From assembly GCF_001590865.1 (NCBI RefSeq), contig NZ_BBUY01000011.1, positions 1-64,000 of the forward strand: a DNA stretch of 64,000 nt. The letters run 5' to 3'. Shown in pieces: positions 17,457 through 25,289 of the stretch. The stretch comes from Streptomyces sp. NBRC 110611. Lineage in GTDB: Bacteria > Actinomycetota > Actinomycetes > Streptomycetales > Streptomycetaceae. Below the pieces are notes generated by a model. It did not search any database. It was not told the origin of the DNA and saw only the letters and a list, made by a program, of their open reading frames with translations. Both the position numbers and the translations under genes were made by a program. The first letter of the stretch is position 1. Each line of letters begins with the position of its first letter.

Positions 17457-17941
17457 ATGCGTACTCTGATCAGCACCGCTTTCATCTCGCTCGACGGTGT
17501 GGTGGAGGCTCCGGGCGGCGAGCCCGGCTACCGGAACTCCGGGTGGACCTTCAAGGACATCGAGTTCCTGCCCGAGGCGTTCGACATCAAGGGCCGGGAG
17601 CAGAAGGAAGCCACCGCGATACTGATGGGCCGGACCAGCTACGAGGCGTTCAGCCCGGTGTGGCCCGACATGGAGGACTTCGCCGATTACAAGGTGATGC
17701 CGAAGTACGTCGTCTCCACACACCCTCACCGAGGACGATCTGGTGTCGAACTGGGGCGAGACGACGATCCTGCGCTCGCTCGACGACGTCGCCGCGCTCA
17801 AGGAGACCGAGGGCGGCCCGATCATCGTCCACGGCAGCGCCTCCCTGAACCAGGCCCTTTCGGACGCCGGCCTCATCGACCGCTATCACCTGCTCGTCTT
17901 CCCGCTTCTGCTCGGGGAACATCTTCGACGTCATCCACTGA
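17457..17941 (+). pseudogene. Frameshifted and internally deleted RibD-C/DHFR-like gene
   Basis: The N-terminal half (ISLDGVVEAPGGEP, ILMGRTSYEAFSPVWP, KVMPKYVVST) continues in another frame as LTEDDLVSNWGETTILRSLD and IIVHGSASLNQAL. The break is a one-base insertion near 17720, in the ACACACC run after the VVST codons. A second lesion near 17916 drops about 35-40 codons: LLVFPLLLG is followed out of frame by the family-typical ending NIFDVIH and a stop at 17941. AGGAG precedes the ATG. The family has a dihydrofolate-reductase fold and NADPH-linked reductase activity. Two independent lesions make a sequencing error unlikely to explain everything. Confidence 0.82.
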
Positions 17942-17993
17942 CGCATACGGCCCGAGATACTGCCCGATTCCTGGAACAGGTCTTGCAGCGGTG

Positions 17994-19271
17994 TCATGGT
18001 GACGTCGGTGCCGACCGCGTCCACGTGCCGTCCGCCAGGGCCGCCAGAACTCGACGCTTGAGCTCGGCGCGCTGCGGGCTGTTGGCGAGCGACCTGGGCA
18101 GAGAACCGTCGTACTCTTCGTGGGGCCGCAGCTCGGCACGGATATAGGCGTATTCGGCGGCGCGTCGTTCGCTGAGGAACTGGCTGGCCGTGGCTTTGGC
18201 CTCGGCGTTGGCGATCAGGTACGGACTCTCGCGCTCCCGTTCGCGCAGCGCCTGGGTGATCTGGCGCACGTATCGCTTGTACTCCAAGCGACGCTGCTGG
18301 AGGGCCGCGAGGAAGCGCCGGGCATTGAGTACCGAGATCGCCTGCTCTTGAGGAAGAGCGTAGAAGTCGTCCGGGAGCGTTCCCAGCCCGTGAGGGGATC
18401 CTGCACGAGCCTGTTCGGCGACCATGAACCCGAGCTCCCGCAGGGCGTTCTCCCAGCGACCCAGCAGCAGGGGGTGGCGCAACGCCATATTGCGTTCTTC
18501 CTGGTTCTTGGCGTCGTCGGCCGCCGCGTGTCTCACGGCGATACTGCTGGCGGCGAGGAGGTCCTCGACTTCCGGGGTGCGCGGCGCGGTGATCTGGCCG
18601 CAGGTACAGGCGTGCTGGATGTGCTCGTGCACGTTGCTGAACGAGGGTTCCTCGGGGGCATCGTCCAGCTTCCGGCGGACGCGCTCCTGCTGCAGAAGAT
18701 CCGCGAACTCGCCTGGGAACGCGACTCTCAGCCAGCCCTGGGCGGTGAGGTGGGAGTTGGTGCCGTTCTTGCGCTCGGGGCTGCGGTTGAAGTCGTTACG
18801 GCGCAACTTCTTGACCAGGACACCGGCCTCGTGCCGCCGATGGCGAACGCGGCGAAGCCGGTGCTCGGTGGCCTCCAGGCGGGGGTCGCCGGTGTAGCGC
18901 ATCCGTTCAACGGCGACCTGGAGTTCTCCGCAGGCGCAGAGCAACGCGTCCTGCCAGTCCAGTCGCCACTCGGCTTTCCGCAGCAGGCGACGGGTACGTT
19001 GCGGGATGTATCCGTTGGTGGCTTCCGCGATGGCTACGGTGACGAGTTTGTCGAAGCTGTCGGTGACCAGCCGCGCCAGCTCGTCCGTTGGAATGTACTC
19101 GACGTCACTGAGCCTCAGCCTCTCCACCGTCCCCACCGCCTCCGACACGCTTGCTGATCGGTACGCCGGTACAACCGGTACGCCGTCTGCCGGTACGCAG
19201 GTACAGCTGCGAGTCCCGCTGCCCCACCCTTCCGGCAGCCTATCGAGAAGCATGTCGGCCTGGAGCGCCAT
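17994..19271 (-). CDS. Hypothetical protein, family not recognised
   Basis: Up to 425 aa from the ATG at 19271, which has no ribosome site; a GTG near codon 47 is a plausible alternative. The product is soluble, rich in Arg and Glu, with long predicted helices (for example RRFLAALQQRRLEYKRYVRQ) and Cys-x-Cys pairs (LLCACG, HACTCGQ) that could bind metal. I see no signal peptide, membrane helix or nucleotide-binding motif. Base composition is a little less GC-rich than in the neighbours, and it lies between a damaged gene and IS remnants, which fits recent acquisition. Function unknown. Confidence 0.65.
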   Translation of the reverse strand: MALQADMLLDRLPEGWGSGTRSCTCVPADGVPVVPAYRSASVSEAVGTVERLRLSDVEYIPTDELARLVTDSFDKLVTVAIAEATNGYIPQRTRRLLRKAEWRLDWQDALLCACGELQVAVERMRYTGDPRLEATEHRLRRVRHRRHEAGVLVKKLRRNDFNRSPERKNGTNSHLTAQGWLRVAFPGEFADLLQQERVRRKLDDAPEEPSFSNVHEHIQHACTCGQITAPRTPEVEDLLAASSIAVRHAAADDAKNQEERNMALRHPLLLGRWENALRELGFMVAEQARAGSPHGLGTLPDDFYALPQEQAISVLNARRFLAALQQRRLEYKRYVRQITQALRERERESPYLIANAEAKATASQFLSERRAAEYAYIRAELRPHEEYDGSLPRSLANSPQRAELKRRVLAALADGTWTRSAPTSP

Positions 19272-19320
19272 CGATCGGGTCGGGGTGGTGCGTTGTGCCG
19301 CCGACAGGCAAGATCGCTGA

Positions 19321-19713
19321 ATGCCTCATCTCGGACTGGTGACCATTGTCGTACGTGACTATGACGAAGCCATCGCCTTCTATCAGGACGTCCTCGGCTT
19401 CGAGCTTCTGGAGGACACCCGGATCGATGACCGGAAGCGGTGGGTGGTCGTGGCTCCGCCGGGAGCGCGGGAGACGGCCGTGCTCCTGGCCAGGGCCGCG
19501 ACCGGTGAGCAGGAGGCCCGTGTCGGCGATCAAACCGGCTGCCGGGTCGGCTGGTTCTTGTACACCGACGCGTTCGAGCGCGACTACGCGCGCATGCGGG
19601 CGGCCGGAGTCAGGTTCGACGAGGCACCCCGGCACGAGCCGTACGGCACGGTGGCCGTCTTCAGGGACCTGTACGGCAACCGCTGGGACTTGATCGCCCC
19701 ATTGCCCAGTTGA
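19321..19713 (+). CDS. VOC family (glyoxalase/bleomycin-resistance fold) protein
   Basis: 130 aa. The paired beta-alpha-beta-beta-beta pattern is clear: LVTIVVRDYDEAIAFYQDVLGFEL at the start and FRDLYGNRWDLI at the end. The ATG at 19321 has only a weak AGGCAAG ribosome site. VOC proteins include metal-dependent isomerases, dioxygenases and drug-binding proteins, and the substrate cannot be told. Its TGA lies inside the first unit of a 15-bp tandem repeat. Confidence 0.88.
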   Translation: MPHLGLVTIVVRDYDEAIAFYQDVLGFELLEDTRIDDRKRWVVVAPPGARETAVLLARAATGEQEARVGDQTGCRVGWFLYTDAFERDYARMRAAGVRFDEAPRHEPYGTVAVFRDLYGNRWDLIAPLPS

Positions 19714-19763
19714 CCGTCGCCCCATTGACCGTTGCCCCATTGACCGTTGCCCCGTTGACCGTT
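19704..19763. repeat. 15-bp tandem repeat, four units
   Basis: Unit GCCCCATTGACCGTT: degenerate copy at 19704-19718, perfect copies at 19719-19733 and 19734-19748, one-mismatch copy at 19749-19763. The VOC gene stop codon is in the first unit. The rest of the gap to the APH-like gene (19764-19907) shows nothing else clear. Confidence 0.92.
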
Positions 19764-19907
19764 TCCCCGGCTAACCGCTGGCGCTGGAGGGAGCCTTCGC
19801 CGGCCTTGCAGGTTCCCGACGTGAGCCGCGCGCCGGCGGGCCCGCCCCAACATCAGTACTGCAGCCGCGGTTTGTGACGGTAGCGGCGCCTTAACGGCAC
19901 CGGCCCC

Positions 19908-20852
19908 TTAACCGAGGGTCGTAGTGCCACGGCCCTCTCCCAATACCGCCCGGATCACGTGCCGGGCGGTATGGGCCATCGCCGGATTCGTCTTCCGGTA
20001 GTACGGCAGCGCGATGAGTGCCTGCGAGAGCGTTCGTCCCCGGCCGCGGTTCCAGGTTGCGTCGTCCACGGCGAGCGCCTCGCGGAAGATCTCCCTCGCA
20101 TCGGCCGGGAGCAGATTCCACGCCGGGAACAGATCGCAGGCCGGATCGCCCCTTCCCATGCATCCGAAGTCGATGACCGAGGTCAGCCTGCCACCGTCCA
20201 CCAGCAGGTTGCCCGGCATCAGATCGGCGTGCAGCCATACCGGTGGCGCGTCCCAGCCCGGGGTCCGCAGTGCGTTCTCCCATACGGCGGTCGCGGCATC
20301 GCAGTCGACGCCCTCCTGCGGGATCCCGCGCAGTTCCTCGATCGCCGCCCGGGTCGATGCGTCGAGCGAGGCGAGCTGCCCGCCTCTGTGTGCCTGCGGA
20401 GCCCCTGGCAGAGTGATGCTCCGCATCGCCGCCACGAACCCGGCCAGGTCCCTGGCCAGCAGCAGGGGCTCGCTCAGCGCTCCCACCTCCGGGTTTTCCC
20501 CCGCCCGCCACCGGTACACCGACCACGGCCACGGATACCCCTCGGCGGCCCGACCGGTCCCGAGGACCTCAGGGATGGCCACGGGCAGGTGTGGTGCGAG
20601 GCGGGGCAGCCACTCCTGCTCCAGCGATACGTCCTCGGCTCCGCCTTTCACCAGCGGAAGCCGTACGACCATGGCGTCGCCCAGCCGGTACATGGCGTTG
20701 ACCGTGCCGCCGGCGGACGGACAACGCACCGTCTTCAGCCCCGCCCACTGAGGGAACTGCCCGGCGATCAGCCGCTGTACGAGGTCGTCGTCGACGGGAT
20801 GTTGGCCGGGGTGCATCTGCATCTGCCCTGTGCGCTTGCGCCCTGTGCTCAT
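19908..20852 (-). CDS. Aminoglycoside phosphotransferase-like kinase
   Basis: 314 aa from the ATG at 20852; the ribosome site is weak, and an ATG ten codons in has AGGG upstream. The APH/choline-kinase fold shows VVRLPLVKGG, the catalytic loop HADLMPGNLLV (His208, Asp210, Asn215) and the metal-binding IDFG (Asp228). All catalytic residues are present. Homologues phosphorylate hydroxyl groups of antibiotics or metabolites; the substrate here is not evident, and resistance should not be assumed. It is next to an IS remnant at its 5' side. Confidence 0.88.
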   Translation of the reverse strand: MSTGRKRTGQMQMHPGQHPVDDDLVQRLIAGQFPQWAGLKTVRCPSAGGTVNAMYRLGDAMVVRLPLVKGGAEDVSLEQEWLPRLAPHLPVAIPEVLGTGRAAEGYPWPWSVYRWRAGENPEVGALSEPLLLARDLAGFVAAMRSITLPGAPQAHRGGQLASLDASTRAAIEELRGIPQEGVDCDAATAVWENALRTPGWDAPPVWLHADLMPGNLLVDGGRLTSVIDFGCMGRGDPACDLFPAWNLLPADAREIFREALAVDDATWNRGRGRTLSQALIALPYYRKTNPAMAHTARHVIRAVLGEGRGTTTLG

Positions 20853-20929
20853 GGGGCGTCATCCGATCGCCGGCCACCATCGGGTGTCAAACGCTTTCCG
20901 TCGGTACAGCTGATGGCCCTCGACTTGGA

Positions 20930-21422
20930 CGTCATCTCATTTGGAGAGTCGCGGTAGCAGATGAGGGTGCAGGCGATGCGACGCTTCTTGCGTAACCAGT
21001 TCCGGAGGCGGGGAGTTGGCGTAGCGCTCACATCCCCCTTTCCATGGCCCGCGTGTTCACCGAGTCAATCGCGCGGTGCGACCAGTCCAACTCCCCACAG
21101 GAACCGAGCTCGTCGAGGGCCAGGCGGTGCAGCTTCGCCCACACCCGGGCCTTCGTCCACTCGGTGAACCGGCGGTGGGCCGTTGCCCCGGACGGGCCGA
21201 ACGACGCAGCGGGTAACTGCTGCCACGTGCAGCCCGACGTCGCGACAAACACGATCGCGGCCAGCACTTCACGGTTACCGTGCCGACGCCGCCCGCCACC
21301 CTGCGGCCGGGTTGGCGCCTCCGGCACCACCCGCTGGAACAATTCCCACAATTCGTCCGGCACCAGCCGCTCAACGATCCCCGTCACAAGCGACAGGCTA
21401 CAGAGCGCCAAATGAGATGACG
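20930..21422 (-). mobile_element. Internally deleted IS5-like element with intact terminal repeats
   Basis: Perfect 15-bp terminal inverted repeats CGTCATCTCATTTGG at 20930-20944 and its complement at 21408-21422 bound a 493-bp element. Inside lie the N-terminal part of an IS5-type transposase and, after a deletion, a short C-terminal piece (RKKRRIACTLICYR) reaching the left repeat. Full elements of this kind are about 800-900 bp, so the middle third with most of the DDE domain is lost. It could only be mobilised in trans. Confidence 0.82.
21028..21387 (-). pseudogene. IS5 family transposase, N-terminal fragment
   Basis: From a GTG at 21387 (VTGIVERLVPDELWELF) the frame shows the DUF4096-type N-terminal domain: GGRRRHGNREVLAAIVFVAT, SGCTWQQLP, then TAHRRFTEW and WAKLHRLALDEL. 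It keeps the start of the catalytic domain (ELDWSHRAIDSVN) and then stops after NTRAMERGM. The remaining DDE residues are missing, so it is inactive. Confidence 0.85.
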
Positions 21423-21487
21423 CCTGATACGGCATCAGTTATCCACGGTGCTGCATGAGTACCTCGGGTCGAACCCCATGAGAAGGG

Positions 21488-21515
21488 TTGACCAGTTGAT
21501 CCTGGCATGTATTCT
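21488..21515 (+). promoter_or_regulatory. Candidate sigma70-type promoter
   Basis: TTGACC at 21488-21493, 16-bp spacer, TATTCT at 21510-21515, in a locally AT-richer stretch just right of the IS remnant. It points toward the cucumopine-synthase-like operon about 550 bp downstream, but a transposase remnant lies between, so it may be a relic of that element. Confidence 0.4.
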
Positions 21516-21695
21516 CTAACGGCATCGTTTAGGAAGGCCTCAGTAGACCTCGGGGGGATCCTTGTTAGACCGGTTCGGTTGGCGGCTGCACGTTGGCTAT
21601 CCAGTTACTGTCAGTGGATATATCCATAACGAGGCCTACTTTCGCGGGGCATACGGTTTCAGCGGGGGCCCGTCCATGGCCGTGTAACTGTTGAA

Positions 21696-21960
21696 TTGCT
21701 CGGATGCCACTGCGGGATGGGCACCGAGTCCGCCTTCCGCTACGTCAACGAGGACCTCGACACCCTCGCCGCGCCGGCCCCCAGCCGGGTTGCCGAAGCC
21801 AATCCGGATCCACTCCGCCAGGCCGAACACCCCGAACACGGCATGAACGTGCGGGTGCTGGCCACCACTGCCCTGGCACGCCTGCGAGCCCTCGCGGAGC
21901 GGCCCTTCGCCCGGCGCCGGCGCCCCGGTTTTCGCGGCCCTCTCATGGCGATGCCGAGGT
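21696..21960 (+). pseudogene. Remnant of a second (IS112/DDE_4-like) transposase
   Basis: Pieces of a DDE transposase occur in one frame in the right order but with large deletions: MGTESAFRYVNEDLDTLAA (the helix-turn-helix region), then HGMNVRVLA (normally followed by the ALPGSVHD motif, missing here), then ALARLRALAERPFA (C-terminal helix). No catalytic residues remain. The surrounding gap (21423-22070) holds no other gene. Confidence 0.55.
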
Positions 21961-22070
21961 CGTTGAGACGGCCATGGCCGTGGCGACGTAGAAATCTGAC
22001 TCCGCCCGTGGTTCTTTCGTGGCAGATGAATAACAGCAGCGAAATAACTCACTGAACAAAGGGGAAAGTC

Positions 22071-23039
22071 TTGACTGAAACGTTTTCTGGTCGGCGTATA
22101 GAGATCGCCTGGCCCGACCTGGGGATCACCGTGACCGCGGAACTCGACGGTCGCAACACTGAACTTGCCGACGCGCTGTGGGGCGCGTTGCCCTACCAGA
22201 GCCTGCAGGGACACGCGCTGGTGGCCGGACAGCATCTCTATCACGCGGCACCGATACCGTCGCTGCTGCACTTATCCGCGTCTACTCGGATCGCAGATCG
22301 ACGCGAGGCGCCTGATGGGACCGTATTCTGCTCCGCGCTACAGCATTTGGGCATCAAGTACGGCACATTGACCGAACCGATGCCGGCCTCCCCGGTGGGC
22401 CAGATCCGGCAGGAGGATATGCCCGCACTACTGGAGGCGGGGAAGGCGACCTGGGATTCGGTCTATTCGACGAAGAAGCCGATCCTGGTAGAGGTCCGCA
22501 AGGCAGGAGCCGAAGGCGGCCACCGTATTCCGCGTTTGACCGCCGCAGATCCCGAGGCGAACCGTCTCATACACGACGTGCACACCGCTACCGAGCGGGC
22601 CTGGCTGTCCGCACCGCAGGAACTCGCTGATCTCCACGAGGGGTTGATCCCTTCCGGGGCAGGGAGCTTCGAGACGGTGTTGCCGACTCTGTTGTTCGTC
22701 AACGGTGAGACCCGCCCGTTGGGGTATGCCACCTACGGTGGTCTGGTCCGGGCCGCGGTCCAGGGCATGCCGATGGATTCATTGCGTCACATGGCGCGTC
22801 TCCTGGTCGGCATTCCGGCCGAGTTTCTGGGCTACTGCGGCCTGGAGCAGCTGTGGAGTTTCACCGAGCGCTTCCTGACCTGCCTCGACCGGCTCGATCG
22901 CGACGATTTCCTGAGTGTGGCGAGCCAACTGGCCCTCTACATCAACTGTTTGGGCGGTTGGAATCTGCACCTGTACCCGTGGGAAACCGGAGATCACCTG
23001 CGTCAACTGCGCACCGGCGAAACGATTCACCAGTCATGA
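22071..23039 (+). CDS. Cucumopine synthase-like protein
   Basis: 322 aa from a TTG at 22071, with AAAGGGGA six bases upstream. The N-terminal half has the cyclophilin-like fold of the cucumopine synthase/DUF3830 group: WPDLGITVTAELD, ELADALWGALPYQSLQGHAL, VAGQHLYH, and LQHLGIKYGTLTEPMPASPV. The second half matches the helical-bundle C-terminal domain (STKKPILVEVR, HDVHTATERAWLSAPQEL). Agrobacterium cucumopine synthases condense L-histidine with 2-oxoglutarate in a Pictet-Spengler-like ring closure, and they are of similar length. The bacterial substrate is unknown. It overlaps the flavoprotein gene by ATGA and leads a four-gene operon with visibly lower GC at its 5' end. Confidence 0.8.
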   Translation: MTETFSGRRIEIAWPDLGITVTAELDGRNTELADALWGALPYQSLQGHALVAGQHLYHAAPIPSLLHLSASTRIADRREAPDGTVFCSALQHLGIKYGTLTEPMPASPVGQIRQEDMPALLEAGKATWDSVYSTKKPILVEVRKAGAEGGHRIPRLTAADPEANRLIHDVHTATERAWLSAPQELADLHEGLIPSGAGSFETVLPTLLFVNGETRPLGYATYGGLVRAAVQGMPMDSLRHMARLLVGIPAEFLGYCGLEQLWSFTERFLTCLDRLDRDDFLSVASQLALYINCLGGWNLHLYPWETGDHLRQLRTGETIHQS

Positions 23040-24148
23040 GCCGACTCCCTGAACGCACGGACGCCGTCGTCATCGGCGGGGGCGTCATCGGCAACTCGAT
23101 AGCGTGCCAGCTCGCCGAGGCAGGCGTCGGTACCGTCCTGCTGGAGCGTGGCGCGCTCGGGTCGGGATCGTCCGGGACCACGGCGGGCGTGGTGCGTACC
23201 TACTTTCCCGGCAACGCGCTCATCAGCAGCCTTGCCGTCCGGAGCCTGGCGGCTTACCACGCCTTCAGCGAACGGACCGGGGCCGACCTCGGTTTGCAGC
23301 GTATCGGCCTGCTCGTGCTCTTCACCGACGAAAACCAGGTACAGGACTTCCAACACACCCAAGCTGCCCAGCAGGCAGCCGGAGTGGATGTCGAACTCGT
23401 GACCGCCGCTGAAGCGGCGCGGCTCAACCCGCTGGTCGACGAGCGAACCATCCTCGCGGCGGCCTGGTCGCCCGAGGCCTACGCCTGCGATCCCGCCGCG
23501 ATCGTACGCGGCTATGCCACAGCCGCCCAGCAGGCCGGCGCCATCCTGCGCACGGAAACACCCGTCACCGGCATCGACCCGGACGGGCGGGTCCACACGC
23601 CCGCCGGCAGCATCCGCGCCGACACCATCATCTGCGCGGCGGGCCCCTGGGCGGGAACCGTCGCCGCCATGGCCGGCGTGCCCGTTCCTGTCACCACATA
23701 CCCCGTCGAAATGCTCCTGACCGGCACCCCCGGTAGTGCCCCGCGCAATGCTCTGCCGATGACCATGCACCCGTCCAGCCTGCGGATGCGAAGCTGGGGA
23801 GACCGCATCCTCGTCGGGATGGGCCGCCCCGCTCCGGACGAAACCCGACAGGCCTGGCTACAACGGGTGTCACACCACCTCGGCACGACCTGCCCGACCC
23901 TCGCCGGCAACGGCCTCGAGCACGGGTGGAGCGGAGACCTCGATGTCAGTCCGGACGGGATGGCTTTCATCGGCCGCGATCGCTCCCGCCCGTTCCTCTA
24001 CGCGGCTGGATTCTCCGGTCAGGGACTGTGCCAGGCGCCTGCCGCCGGAGAGATCATCCGAAACCTCGTGCTCGACAAGGAGTCCTGGATCGACACAGCC
24101 GACCTCTCCACCGCCCGCTGCCTCAGCGGTTCGGCCGAGACCGGGTAG
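23036..24148 (+). CDS. DAO-family FAD-dependent amine/amino acid oxidase
   Basis: 370 aa from the ATG at 23036 (ATGA overlap). The N-terminal dinucleotide fold is VVIGGGVIGNSIACQLAE with the acidic end VLLERG. The C-terminal DVSPDGMAFIGRD and YAAGFSGQGLCQAPAAG segments are typical of glycine/sarcosine oxidase-like proteins. The family oxidises C-N bonds of primary or secondary amines to imines using O2 or another acceptor. Downstream of a Pictet-Spengler-type enzyme, it could oxidise a cyclic amine or prepare an amine substrate. That role is inferred from context only. Confidence 0.87.
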   Translation: MSRLPERTDAVVIGGGVIGNSIACQLAEAGVGTVLLERGALGSGSSGTTAGVVRTYFPGNALISSLAVRSLAAYHAFSERTGADLGLQRIGLLVLFTDENQVQDFQHTQAAQQAAGVDVELVTAAEAARLNPLVDERTILAAAWSPEAYACDPAAIVRGYATAAQQAGAILRTETPVTGIDPDGRVHTPAGSIRADTIICAAGPWAGTVAAMAGVPVPVTTYPVEMLLTGTPGSAPRNALPMTMHPSSLRMRSWGDRILVGMGRPAPDETRQAWLQRVSHHLGTTCPTLAGNGLEHGWSGDLDVSPDGMAFIGRDRSRPFLYAAGFSGQGLCQAPAAGEIIRNLVLDKESWIDTADLSTARCLSGSAETG

Positions 24149-24230
24149 GAGAAGCAGCCCAGGACCTCCATGCCCAGGTCGCAGAAGGACCTGAGCAGTC
24201 ATTTGTTCCATTCTTTCGAGAGGGAAATCC

Positions 24231-25289
24231 ATGGTCGAGCACACTGGCGGAGAGTTCGTTCGGGAGATGATGCGGTGGCACTTCAGTCCGGAGACCGGTT
24301 CACCGTTCTGGCTGAAGCGGGCCGAGACGCTCGACTTCGATCCGCTGACCGATGTCCGGGATTTCGACGATCTCGGCTTGTTTCCCAATGTGGTGGACGA
24401 GCTGCGCGATGTCGGCGTCCGTGAGCTGATTCCCCGTGGCTACGGTGACGAGCACGGGGCGGCCGTCTACGAAAGCGGCGGTACCACAGGGCAGCCCAAG
24501 CGAGTGATGTACGCCGCGGAGTGGCATCGGCGCAGCGTCGAGTGGTTCAGCGAACGACTGGACGCTCACGGCGTACCGCGCAATGTCGACTGGCTCAGTG
24601 CGGTTCCCACCGGGCCGCACAATGTCGGAGCAATGGCGATCGACACCGCGATGATGCGGGGCGGGCTGAACTTCAGCATCGATCTGGACCCACGATGGGT
24701 GAAGAAGGTGCTCGCGCAGGGCCGGACGGACATGGCCGAGGCCTACACCGATCACCTCGTCGAACAGGTCGGCTACATTCTGGCCGGCCAGGATGTGGGC
24801 GTCCTCTTCGCCACCCCGCCGATGCTGGAGCGCCTCGCGCAGCACGACGAACTGGTCGAGTTGGTGAACCGGAAGGTTCGCGCGATCATCTGGGGCGGTA
24901 CACATCTGGACGCCGACACCCGAGATCTGCTGCGCGACGAGGTCTTCGGAAACGCCACGTTCGTCGGCGGGTACGGCGGCACGATGATGCTGGGGACATC
25001 GGTGGAACGACCCGGCCTCGGCGACGACGAGCCGTGCGTATTCGACTCCTTCGCTCCGTACACCACGTTCCGGGTGATCGACCCCGGCACCGGCCAGGTT
25101 GTTCCGTACGGCGAGCGCGGGCAGATAGTCGTGCATCACATGAGCCGAACTGCCCTGCTGGTCAACAATATCGAGCGGGATTACGCAACCCGGATCGCAC
25201 CGCTGGACGGCGGCTTCGGCGATGCGGTCGCAGACGTCGCACCCGTGGCGTCCTTCGGCGATACGACGGTGATCGAGGGCGTGTACTGA
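24231..25289 (+). CDS. Short acyl-adenylating enzyme, EhpF/LuxE-like
   Basis: 352 aa; the ATG at 24231 follows GAGAGGGA. The AMP-forming motif YESGGTTGQPKRVMY and the GGYGGTMMLG segment are typical of the phenylacetate-CoA-ligase/LuxE branch. The large C-terminal domain of ordinary acyl-CoA synthetases is absent, as in EhpF of griseoluteate biosynthesis and in LuxE. It should activate a carboxylate as an acyl-adenylate and pass it to a partner. The partner is almost certainly the next gene, which starts one base before this stop ends (TGATG). Confidence 0.82.
   Translation: MVEHTGGEFVREMMRWHFSPETGSPFWLKRAETLDFDPLTDVRDFDDLGLFPNVVDELRDVGVRELIPRGYGDEHGAAVYESGGTTGQPKRVMYAAEWHRRSVEWFSERLDAHGVPRNVDWLSAVPTGPHNVGAMAIDTAMMRGGLNFSIDLDPRWVKKVLAQGRTDMAEAYTDHLVEQVGYILAGQDVGVLFATPPMLERLAQHDELVELVNRKVRAIIWGGTHLDADTRDLLRDEVFGNATFVGGYGGTMMLGTSVERPGLGDDEPCVFDSFAPYTTFRVIDPGTGQVVPYGERGQIVVHHMSRTALLVNNIERDYATRIAPLDGGFGDAVADVAPVASFGDTTVIEGVY

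Noticed and set aside
17890..18000. Disruption of the RibD/DHFR-like gene by insertion of the neighbouring unknown gene
   Set aside because: The gene's own C-terminal codons (NIFDVIH stop) are still present before the neighbour, so an internal deletion explains the lesion better.
19908..20852. Aminoglycoside resistance gene
   Set aside because: The APH fold is clear, but this family has many non-antibiotic substrates and nothing nearby points to resistance, so only kinase-like is claimed.
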